Source of the DNA: Mycobacterium sp. 4858
GTDB taxonomy: Bacteria > Actinomycetota > Actinomycetes > Mycobacteriales > Mycobacteriaceae
NCBI RefSeq assembly: GCF_900240975.1
Contig: NZ_LT968776.1
Span: forward strand, 2,725,092-2,789,091
Direction: 5' to 3'
DNA length: 64,000 bases
A program made the position numbers and the translations under genes. Under the pieces are notes generated by a model that saw nothing but the letters and a program-made list of their open reading frames with translations, was not told the origin of the DNA and made no database searches. Below are positions 53,860 through 64,000 of this stretch, one piece after another; position 1 is the first letter of the stretch; each line of letters opens with the position of its first letter.

Positions 53860-55488
53860 CTAGAAGCCGGGGCCGATGGCCTCGCTGTGCACATCCTCGC
53901 GCACGGGCCGTACGGGGTGGGAGTCCGTGGACCCGGCCAGCTTCACCGGCCGCGCCAGCTGGGTGGGGGCGGTGCGCCCGCGCAGCTCGACCACCTCGCC
54001 CACATCCCAGCACAGGGCCTCGGCGTCCAGTGCGCCGCTGACCGCGATCGCCGACGCCAGCACGTGCCCGGGCTCCAGCTTGGCCAGCTCGGTCAGCCGG
54101 GCGGCCTCGTTGACCGGGTCCCCGATCACCGTGTACTCGAAGCGGGCCTGCGCCCCGATGTGCCCGGCGATCGCCCTGCCCGCCGACACCCCGATCCCGA
54201 ACTCCGCGGACCCGATCACCGGAAGCAGCTCGTCGTGCAGCTCGCGGGCCGCGGCGAGCGCGCCGCCCGAAGCGTCGGGGTGTTCGATCGGCGCGCCGAA
54301 GATCGCCAGCGCGGCGTCGCCCTGGAACTTGTTGACGAAACCGCCGTGGCGGCCGACGGTTTCGACGACCACCCGGAAGAACTCGTTGAGCAGGTGGACC
54401 ACCTCGGCCGGGGGCCGGGTCGCGGCGAGCTTGGTGGAGCCGACCAGGTCGACGAACAGCACCGCGACGTTGCGCTCCTGGCCGCCCAGCTCGGTGCCGC
54501 GCTCCAGTGCCCGCCGGGCGACATCTTCGCCGACGTAGCGGCCGAACAGGTCACGCAGTCGTTGCCGCTCGGAGAGGTCGCGCACCATGTCGTTGAAGCC
54601 GGCCTGCAGCAGGCCCAGCTCGCTGGCGTCGTAGATCTGCATGTGCGCGTTGTAGTTTCCGCGCTGCACCTCCGACAGCGCCCAGCGCAGCTGGCGCAGC
54701 GGGTCGGCGATCGACATGGCCACCAGCAGGGTGCTGACGAAGCCGATGCCCAGCGCCGCCAGCGCCAGCAACAGGATCGGGGTGAACAGCTTCTCCGGGG
54801 TGGCGTGCAGCAGCGACGCCTTGTCCGCCATCACCGCCAGCACGATCGCCAGCACCGGGACCGCGGTGGACAGCATCCACGTCAGGATCTGCCGCAGGAT
54901 CACGCCGGGCGCCTGGACGTTCTCGGGCACACCGCTGCGCAGGGCCGCCACGGCCACCGGCCGCAGCACCCGCTCGGACTGCAGGTAGCCGATGATCGCG
55001 GTGGCCGCGGCGCCCAGCCCGGTGGCGACGGCCACGACGGGCGCGGCAAACCGCGCGACCGACCAGCTGGCGATGATGAACACCACGCCGCCGATGCACC
55101 AGGCCGCCATGCTGATCAGCGTGCGGTAGAAGGGCATCCGCAGGGCCCGGCTACGGGCCAGCTCGGTGGCGGCCGGGTCGGCCTCGGCGAGCAGGTTGTC
55201 CCGGCGCTGCCAGCGAAAGACCGGCATCAGCAGCTTCAGATTCACCATCCAGCCGGCCAGGAACAACACCACCAGCGCGGCCCCGAAGACCGCCAGGTTC
55301 AGAACCGGCAGATCCTGCAGCTGGATGCGATCCTCGGGGGGCAGCGCGTAGCGCAGGAAGCCGAGCACGAACAGGGCGCCGATGATGTCGGCCTGCAGCA
55401 TGCTCAGCGAGAACAGCGGCCACGGGGTACGCACCACCCACCGGACGAATCCGCTGATCCGCCCGGGCAGTGCTGCCGGTGATGCCAC
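53860..55488 (-). CDS. Membrane class III adenylate cyclase with HAMP domain (Rv3645)
   Basis: The 542-residue protein has six membrane helices in the first 315 residues, a HAMP domain near 320-375 (IADPLRQLRWALSEVQRGNYN), and a class III cyclase domain. The two metal Asp positions are in VLFVDLVGSTKLA and FQGDAALAIFG; transition-state residues lie in GDPVNEAARL. It makes cAMP from ATP. It corresponds to M. tuberculosis Rv3645, a major cAMP source linked with fatty-acid use. GTG 55488 gives the homologous N-terminus. It is convergent with topA (3-bp gap). Confidence 0.9.
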   Translation of the reverse strand: MASPAALPGRISGFVRWVVRTPWPLFSLSMLQADIIGALFVLGFLRYALPPEDRIQLQDLPVLNLAVFGAALVVLFLAGWMVNLKLLMPVFRWQRRDNLLAEADPAATELARSRALRMPFYRTLISMAAWCIGGVVFIIASWSVARFAAPVVAVATGLGAAATAIIGYLQSERVLRPVAVAALRSGVPENVQAPGVILRQILTWMLSTAVPVLAIVLAVMADKASLLHATPEKLFTPILLLALAALGIGFVSTLLVAMSIADPLRQLRWALSEVQRGNYNAHMQIYDASELGLLQAGFNDMVRDLSERQRLRDLFGRYVGEDVARRALERGTELGGQERNVAVLFVDLVGSTKLAATRPPAEVVHLLNEFFRVVVETVGRHGGFVNKFQGDAALAIFGAPIEHPDASGGALAAARELHDELLPVIGSAEFGIGVSAGRAIAGHIGAQARFEYTVIGDPVNEAARLTELAKLEPGHVLASAIAVSGALDAEALCWDVGEVVELRGRTAPTQLARPVKLAGSTDSHPVRPVREDVHSEAIGPGF

Positions 55489-55642
55489 GATCCCACCGTA
55501 TCGGTCGGCAGGGACTTGTCGGAAACTTACAACGATCTCGAACCGGGCCCAGCCGGGCCGAAAACAGGGGGAATGTAACGGGATCGTCGCGATACGGTGG
55601 CCGATCGGTATCTGTCGGCGGTGGTGGCTACTGTTACCGGTG

Positions 55643-56860
55643 ATGTCCGGGGTGTTTACGCGGCTGGTAGGCCAGGACGCGGTGACGGCCGAATTACTCA
55701 CCGCCGCCAGGGCCGCCCGCGGTGATCTGGTTCACAGCGACGCCGGCGGCGGGACTATGACACACGCCTGGCTGATCACGGGTCCCCCCGGATCGGGGCG
55801 CTCGGTCGCGGCGCTGTGCTTCGCGGCCGCGCTGCAGTGCACGTCTGCTGTCGAAGACGGGGGCCCGGGGTGCGGGCAGTGTCGCGCCTGCACGACGACG
55901 ATGGCCGGCACCCACGCCGACGTGCGCCGGGTGATCCCCGAGGGGCTGTCCATCGGGGTGGACGAGATGCGCGGCATCGTGCAGATCGCGTCGCGGCGGC
56001 CGGCCACCGGGCACCGGCAGATCGTGGTGATCGAGGACGCCGACCGGCTGACCGAGGGCGCCGCCAACGCGCTGCTGAAGGTGGTGGAGGAGCCGCCGCC
56101 GTCGACGGTGTTCCTGCTGTGCGCGCCGTCGGTGGACCCCGAGGACATCGCCATCACGTTGCGGTCCCGCTGCCGGCACGTCGCGCTGGTGACCCCGCCG
56201 ACCGAGGCGATCGCGCGCGTGCTGATCGACAGCGACGGCCTGAGTGCCGACACCGCGAACTGGGCGGCCTCGGTCAGCGGCGGCCACGTGGGCCGGGCGC
56301 GGCGGCTGGCGACCGATGCCGAGGCCCGGGCGCGCCGCGAACGGGCGCTGGCGCTGGTTCGCGACGCCGCCACGCCGTCGCGGGCCTATGCCGCCGCCGA
56401 GGAGCTGGTGGCCGCGGCCGAGGCCGAGGCCGTGGTGCTCACCGCCGACCGCGCCGAGGCCGAGACGGAGGAGCTGCGGACGGCCCTGGGCGCCGGCGGC
56501 GCCGGCAAGGGCACGGCCGGGGCGATGCGCGGCGCCGCCGGCGCGATGAAAGACCTCGAACGGCGGCAGAAGTCGCGTCAGACCCGCGCCTCCCGCGACG
56601 CGCTGGACCGGGCGCTGATCGACCTGGCGACGTATTTCCGGGACGCGCTCATGCTCTCGGCGGGCGCGGGCTCGGTGCAGCCCAATCACCCGGACATGGC
56701 CGACCGCGCCGCGGCCCTGGCCGCCCATGCCGCACCGCCGCGGTTGCTGCGCTGCATCGAGGCGGTGCTGGAGTGCCGCGAGGCGTTGGCGATGAACGTC
56801 AAGCCCAAGTTCGCCGTCGACGCCATGGTGGCCACCTTCGGCCAGGAACTGCGCGACTGA
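55643..56860 (+). CDS. holB: DNA polymerase III delta' subunit
   Basis: The 405-residue clamp-loader AAA+ protein has the P-loop-like GPPGSGRSVAAL near residue 42, a zinc module CGQCRACTTTMAGTHADV, NALLKVVEEPP near 145, and an SRC-motif LRSRCRHV near 172. It would open the beta clamp with other clamp-loader subunits. ATG 55643 lies 8 bases after TACTGT (55629-55634), a leaderless-type start. It is divergent from the cyclase and followed by tRNA-Thr. Confidence 0.9.
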   Translation: MSGVFTRLVGQDAVTAELLTAARAARGDLVHSDAGGGTMTHAWLITGPPGSGRSVAALCFAAALQCTSAVEDGGPGCGQCRACTTTMAGTHADVRRVIPEGLSIGVDEMRGIVQIASRRPATGHRQIVVIEDADRLTEGAANALLKVVEEPPPSTVFLLCAPSVDPEDIAITLRSRCRHVALVTPPTEAIARVLIDSDGLSADTANWAASVSGGHVGRARRLATDAEARARRERALALVRDAATPSRAYAAAEELVAAAEAEAVVLTADRAEAETEELRTALGAGGAGKGTAGAMRGAAGAMKDLERRQKSRQTRASRDALDRALIDLATYFRDALMLSAGAGSVQPNHPDMADRAAALAAHAAPPRLLRCIEAVLECREALAMNVKPKFAVDAMVATFGQELRD

Positions 56861-57004
56861 ACCGCCCGGTGACGATGCACACGGCGCAGCCGTGTGAGGA
56901 GGGGGTGCCCCCGCCGCGAAGCGGCTAGGGGGAGAGCCGGGCAATCCTAACTTGGGTCGGCCCGTCCGCCTGCCGTAGACTCGTGCCGCCCGGCATCAGG
57001 GTGT

Positions 57005-57077
57005 GCCGCCTTAGCTCAGTCGGTAGAGCGATTCACTCGTAATGAATAGGTCGGGGGTTCGATTCCCCCAGGCGGCT
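57005..57077 (+). tRNA. tRNA-Thr (anticodon CGT)
   Basis: Acceptor arms GCCGCCT (57005-57011) and AGGCGGC (57070-57076) pair perfectly. The anticodon stem ATTCA/TGAAT holds the loop CTCGTAA, giving anticodon CGT for threonine. The T-arm contains GGTTCGATTCC. CCA is encoded at 57078-57080. Confidence 0.95.
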
Positions 57078-57104
57078 CCACAGTTCTTCCGCCGGGCGCG
57101 GCTT

Positions 57105-60163
<3,059 letters not shown>

Positions 60164-60167
<4 letters not shown>

Positions 60168-60868
60168 TTAGGAATCCTCCCTCGCAGGAAACCGTCGAAG
60201 ATGATGTTGACGCCGTTGAGCAGCGGCTGCCCCTTCGACTTCGAGTAATCGGTGTAGAGCACCTCGACCGGCTGTTCGACGACGCGCCAATGGTTTTCGG
60301 CGATCAGCATGATGAACTCGTTGGCGTGGCTCATGCCGCTCATGGTGATGTCCAGCCCGTCGGCGACCTTTCTGTTGAACACCCGCAGCCCATTGTTGGT
60401 GTCCGTCAGGCCAAGTCGGCGACCGCGCCGGCTCAGCCGGGCGGCGGTCCGCAGCACGAGCCGCTTGAGAAACGGCGGCCGGGTGCCCATCGCCGCGCCG
60501 AACCGCGTCCCGATGACGACGTCGACGTCCTCCGCGCAGAGCCGGTCGACCATCGCCGCCAGGTCCTTGACCCGGTGCTGCCCGTCACCGTCGAACGTGG
60601 CGAAGACCTGCGCCCCAGGCTGTTTGCGGGCGTACTCGACGCCGGTCTGGATGGCCGCACCCTGGCCGAGGTTGATCGGATGGCGCACCAGGTGGGCGCC
60701 GGCCCGCCGGGCGACCTCACCCGTGCCGTCGGTGCTGCCGTCGTCCACGCAGACGACATTGTCGAAGACGGAGCGCACATCGGCGACCACCTCGCCGATG
60801 ACGGTGGCTTCGTTGAAGGCGGGGATGACGATCCAGGCGCCCGCGTACTTGGGTGATGCAGTGTCCAT
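60164..60868 (-). CDS. ppgS: PpgS-like polyprenyl-phospho-N-acetylgalactosaminyl synthase
   Basis: The 234-residue family-2 glycosyltransferase shows VIPAFNEATVIG near residue 15, DDGSTDGT near 41, and the DxD-type FDGDGQH near 92. In M. tuberculosis Rv3631 makes decaprenyl-phospho-GalNAc, the donor for galactosamine on arabinogalactan. The coupled DUF2304 gene and adjacent galE1 fit that pathway. Confidence 0.85.
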
Positions 60869-60890
60869 TCAGCCCAAAAGGTACACGCGA

Positions 60891-62174
60891 TCAGCCGGCG
60901 GGGCGCCCGGCGCGCGACAGCGCCACCAGATGAACGCCGATTCCCACCAGCGGGCCGCATAGCAAGGCGACGACGGTGCGCGTCTGCAGCGGCAGCGGCA
61001 ACAGCAGCAGCAACCCCGACGCCACCGTCGCGCCGACCCAACCGAGCGCGTACGCCCGGTGTAGCGCCGCCGCCACCGCGGCGGCGCCGGTCAGCGTCAG
61101 CATCGCGATCGCCACGGCCGCGGCGGTCAGCCAGGCCAGCAGCGCGCCGCCGGCGTGGTACTGCGGCCCGAAGGCCACCTGCAACAGCCAGGGGCCCACG
61201 GCCCAGGCCGCCAGCACCCCCACCGCGCCGATGCCGCCGACGATCGCGGCCGGGGCGACCAGCGCGCGGACCCGGTCGCTGCGCGCGTCGACGAAATGCG
61301 CGATCAGGTTGCCCTGCATGGCCGTCAGCGGCACCAGGAGCGGCGCCCGGGTCAACGTCACGGCGAGGATGATCACCCCGCCCTGGGCCCCCAGCTCGTT
61401 GCTGGTCAGCTTCAACAACACCGGAAACCCCATCACCAGAACCGCGCTCGCGCCGGCGGCGGTGATCGAATGGGCGGCCCCCCGCAGGAAGGTCTGGGCG
61501 CCGCCCGGCGTCCGGAGCCGGGCGGCGGACCGGGCCGAGGGCGAGGCCAGCAGCATGATCAGCCAGGCGACCGCACCCGCCACCGTGGCCCACAGGAAGC
61601 CGACCAGGCGCCAGCCCAGGACGACGGTGGCCGCGGCGACCGTCACCCGCATGACCGCGTCGGTCACCATCAGCGCCCCGTAACCGGTCCACCGATCGGT
61701 GCCGGCCAGCATGCCCAGCAGCGTGGCGTGCACGCAGAACCCGGCCAGCCCGACGCTGAGCAGCGCCACCGACAGCCAGCGTTGGTCGACGAACACCCGC
61801 GCGCTCCACAGCGGCGAGCTGCCGGCGATCACCACGGCAGCGCCGACGCCTACCAGCATGGCCACTCGCAGCGGGTGGGTCCGCGGCTCGTCCGCGGCCG
61901 GCGGGGCCGCCGAGAGGTGGCGGCTCGAGCGGACCTCCCGGGTGGTCTCCTGCAGCAGCCCGAAGGCGGCGCCGGTGGCCAGGCCGAACGCCCCCCAGAA
62001 CACCCCGAACACCGAGAAGCCGTCCGGAGCCAGGTCCCGGGCGGCCAGGTAGATCACCGCGTAACCGCACAGGGCGGTCAGCGCCGTCGCGGTGGCGACC
62101 CGGGTCACGCTGCCGCGCGTGATCGGACCGGTGCCGGTGGGGGCTTGGGTACCGCCGACTTCGGGCATCGCCAC
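60891..62174 (-). CDS. Polytopic membrane protein, possible polyprenyl-sugar flippase (Rv3630)
   Basis: The 427-residue protein has about 12 hydrophobic segments and the layout of MOP/Wzx-like exporters (ATALTALCGYAVIYLAARDL at the start, LPLTAMQGNLI-type loops inside). It lies 22 bp upstream of ppgS, so it is a candidate to flip polyprenyl-phosphate sugars across the membrane; that is inferred from context. The GTG 62174 start is 9 bases after TACTAT on the minus strand; ATG 62168 is an alternative. Confidence 0.7.
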   Translation of the reverse strand: MAMPEVGGTQAPTGTGPITRGSVTRVATATALTALCGYAVIYLAARDLAPDGFSVFGVFWGAFGLATGAAFGLLQETTREVRSSRHLSAAPPAADEPRTHPLRVAMLVGVGAAVVIAGSSPLWSARVFVDQRWLSVALLSVGLAGFCVHATLLGMLAGTDRWTGYGALMVTDAVMRVTVAAATVVLGWRLVGFLWATVAGAVAWLIMLLASPSARSAARLRTPGGAQTFLRGAAHSITAAGASAVLVMGFPVLLKLTSNELGAQGGVIILAVTLTRAPLLVPLTAMQGNLIAHFVDARSDRVRALVAPAAIVGGIGAVGVLAAWAVGPWLLQVAFGPQYHAGGALLAWLTAAAVAIAMLTLTGAAAVAAALHRAYALGWVGATVASGLLLLLPLPLQTRTVVALLCGPLVGIGVHLVALSRAGRPAG

Positions 62175-62267
62175 AATTTGAAAATAGTAAGTGGCCGTGG
62201 ACGCAGGTCAGCGGCGGCGACCGGGGTTCGCTATCGTGGGCGGCTGTCGGAAAGGACCTTGGCCGCC

Positions 62268-63335
62268 TTGCGCATCTTCGGGATCTCGCTGCTGGTCACC
62301 GTGGCGGCCCTTGCGGTCGGATACGCCCACGGCGGCCTGCGGGACCTGTTCTTACTGCTGGTGCTGGCCACCCTCGAGGTGTCGCTGTCGTTCGACAACG
62401 CCATCATCAACGCGGCGATCCTCAAGCAGATGAGCCCGTTCTGGCGGCAGATGTTTTTGACCGTCGGGATTCTCATCGCCGTGTTCGGCATGCGGCTGCT
62501 CTTCCCGTTACTGATCGTGTGGGCCACCGCCGGCCTGGACCCAGTCCGCGCGATGGAGCTGGCGCTGCACGCGCCGCCGCACGGCGCGCTGGAATTCCCC
62601 GACGGCTCGCCCAGCTACGAGAAGCTGATCGGCGCCGCGCATCCACAGATCGCGGCGTTCGGCGGGATGTTCCTGTTGATGCTGTTCTTGGACTTCATCG
62701 TCTACGACCGAGACATCAAGTGGCTCAAGTGGATCGAGGTCCCCTTCGCCCGCATCGGGCGGCTTGGGCAGGTGTCGGTGGCGGTGGCAGTCGTTGCGCT
62801 GGTTCTCGTCGGAACCGGGCTGACGCATTCCGGGGACGAGAGTGAGACGGTGCTGACCGCCGGCCTGCTCGGCCTGGTGACGTACCTGGTCGTCAACGGT
62901 CTGAGCCGGGCGTTTCGGCCGCCGGACCTCGAGGCGGTGTCGAACGGCAACGCGGTCGGAAAGGCCGGCCTCAGCCTGTTTCTGTATCTCGAGGTGCTTG
63001 ATGCCGCCTTCTCGTTCGACGGGGTCACCGGCGCCTTCGCGATCACCTCGGACCCGATCGTCATCGCGCTGGGTCTCGGTGTGGTGGGCTCGATGTTCGT
63101 CCGGTCCATCACGATCTTCCTGGTGAAGCAGGAAGCGCTGGACCGCTACGTGTACCTGGAGCACGGCGCGCACTGGGCGATCGGGGTGCTCTCGGTGATC
63201 ATGCTGCTCTCCGTCAACCCGCGATACCAGGTCCCCGAGGCTTTCACCGCCTCGGTCGGGGTGGTGTTCATCGGCGCTGCGCTGGGCTGGAGCGTGCTGC
63301 GCAATCGGCGACAGGCCGCGGCGCGGCCGGCTTAG
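62268..63335 (+). CDS. DUF475 (TerC-related) polytopic membrane protein (Rv3629c)
   Basis: The 355-residue protein has nine or so membrane helices and repeated acidic motifs SFDNAIINAAIL (about residues 42-53) and SFDGVTGAFAIT (about 249-260). These are the paired D-N/D-G signatures of TerC/DUF475 metal-ion exporters such as MntX-like and Alx proteins. Divalent-cation transport is an inference. The start is TTG 62268 or TTG 62259; the nearby AAAGGA favours 62268. It is divergent from the flippase-like gene and convergent with the next (4-bp overlap). Confidence 0.75.
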   Translation: MRIFGISLLVTVAALAVGYAHGGLRDLFLLLVLATLEVSLSFDNAIINAAILKQMSPFWRQMFLTVGILIAVFGMRLLFPLLIVWATAGLDPVRAMELALHAPPHGALEFPDGSPSYEKLIGAAHPQIAAFGGMFLLMLFLDFIVYDRDIKWLKWIEVPFARIGRLGQVSVAVAVVALVLVGTGLTHSGDESETVLTAGLLGLVTYLVVNGLSRAFRPPDLEAVSNGNAVGKAGLSLFLYLEVLDAAFSFDGVTGAFAITSDPIVIALGLGVVGSMFVRSITIFLVKQEALDRYVYLEHGAHWAIGVLSVIMLLSVNPRYQVPEAFTASVGVVFIGAALGWSVLRNRRQAAARPA

Positions 63336-64000
63336 GCCTCGATCTGGCCGGCGATGCGCCGTTCGATGCCGGCCCTCGCTGGGGCCGGCAGCGCGATCAG
63401 GCCGTTCAGTTCCTTGCTCGCCCGCGCGTAGGCGTTCTGCCGTTCCTCGCGCGTGGCCGCGTCGTCCTGGGCCAGGTGCAGCAAGCTCTGGGCCCGCGCC
63501 ATCCGCTGCTGCTCGTCCGCCGTGAAGTCGCTGCGACGTCGGCGAATCGCCTCGGCCTCGGCGATCTCGAACGCACTGACGTACTCGTGGACTGCGTCGC
63601 GGTATTCCACCAGGGCGTCCCGGTTGCCGACCAGGCCCTCGGGCGGTTCCGGCCGCAGCAGGTCCGCGTGCCGTTTCGCCCGATGGAAGGCGATGGTCAG
63701 CGGGGCCCGCATGTCGGTCATCATCGGAAAGTCCAGCAATTTCGCGATGTCGACCTCGTAGTCGAACCATCGGGCGTCGATACGATCATGCGCCGAAACA
63801 AGTTTGGCGACTTCTCGGCGATCGGTGTCCTCGTTGGCCCGCGCCCGGCCCGATGCCTCGGCGATGGCGATTTTGGCTTGCTGCTTCAGCCGATACCGTT
63901 CCAGCCGGCGTTCGGCCCGACGCTCGTTGGCGGCGGCTACGGCCCGCAGGCCGCCGCCGATCGCACCGCCCAGTGGAAAAACCAGCCACCAGAAATTGGC
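63332..64000 (-). CDS. Hypothetical membrane-anchored coiled-coil-like protein, 5' truncated
   Basis: The minus-strand frame is open through the right edge, giving at least 222 residues with the N-terminus missing. A hydrophobic stretch (WWLVFPLGGAIGGG) near the visible start is followed by a highly charged helical region (NERRAERRLERYRLKQQAK) and a soluble domain with FDYEVDIAKLLDFP. A C-terminal region rich in Ala/Arg/Glu, probably helical, completes it. No family is recognised. Confidence 0.7.
   Translation of the reverse strand, partial: ANFWWLVFPLGGAIGGGLRAVAAANERRAERRLERYRLKQQAKIAIAEASGRARANEDTDRREVAKLVSAHDRIDARWFDYEVDIAKLLDFPMMTDMRAPLTIAFHRAKRHADLLRPEPPEGLVGNRDALVEYRDAVHEYVSAFEIAEAEAIRRRRSDFTADEQQRMARAQSLLHLAQDDAATREERQNAYARASKELNGLIALPAPARAGIERRIAGQIEA

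Overview
The window is high-GC mycobacterial chromosome. From about 14.2 kb to the right end the gene order is that of Mycobacterium tuberculosis Rv3684 down to Rv3629c, read in the opposite direction. Landmarks are cds1, ponA2, whiB4, the Get3-like pair, crp, nth, marP, ephE, acs, dppABCD, ssd-tad, cspA, topA, the Rv3645-type cyclase, holB, galE1 and ppgS. No PE/PPE genes, prophage, IS elements or CRISPR arrays were seen. The loci where M. tuberculosis carries PE/PE_PGRS genes (near 46.2 kb) and transposases (next to tRNA-Thr, 57.1 kb) are empty. This fits a slow-growing, M. avium-complex-like or related non-tuberculous species; that is inference from gene content.

Region 1 (1-1843) is the end of a membrane redox module: a 4Fe-4S electron-transfer subunit cut by the left edge, followed by an NrfD-type quinone-site subunit.

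Region 2 (1.85-14.2 kb) is largely accessory relative to M. tuberculosis and reads as a general-stress island. A five-gene operon on the minus strand encodes RsbR, RsbS, RsbT, RsbX and a large RsbU-like PAS/GAF/PP2C/ATPase protein, i.e. a full stressosome. It is divergent from rsfB, the anti-anti-sigma factor of the SigF pathway. Around it, at least five sites match the mycobacterial SigF promoter (GTTT-N15/16-GGGTA). They precede an F420-dependent oxidoreductase, an alcohol-dehydrogenase remnant plus a DJ-1/PfpI gene, an iron-containing redox enzyme, a UsfY-like membrane protein and a second small membrane protein; two weaker matches precede a HemK2/MTQ2-like methyltransferase and a DUF4193 protein. 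The methyltransferase, a CDGSH Fe-S protein and the haem-oxygenase-fold redox enzyme form a compact group of unknown function.

Region 3 (14.2-34.2 kb) holds tRNA-Pro(CGG), cysteine desulfhydrase, metallophosphoesterase, ponA2, whiB4, two Get3/ArsA ATPases, small proteins, RidA and MBL hydrolases, crp, nth, thioredoxin-like and NUDIX proteins, the acid-resistance protease marP, ephE, a holin-family membrane protein, a secreted S1 protease, acs, a DUF4232 protein and a frameshifted membrane gene.

Region 4 (34.2-46.2 kb) holds the dppABCD peptide importer, a degenerate Fic-like protein, two structured RNAs (an Ms1/MTS2823-like RNA and a 6C RNA) flanking a HAD hydrolase, and the ssd-tadABC-pilin-TadE-TadE-like locus.

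Region 5 (46.2-64 kb) is housekeeping: Rv3651 homologue, MrfA/Hrq1-type helicase, cspA, Rv3647c homologue, topA, adenylate cyclase, holB, tRNA-Thr(CGT), an Rv3635-type membrane protein, galE1, a DUF2304/ppgS pair, a flippase-like protein, a DUF475 protein and a truncated membrane protein at the right edge. Many genes in regions 3-5 start 6-9 bases after a TANNNT hexamer, the signature of leaderless mycobacterial transcripts, and this was used to choose start codons.
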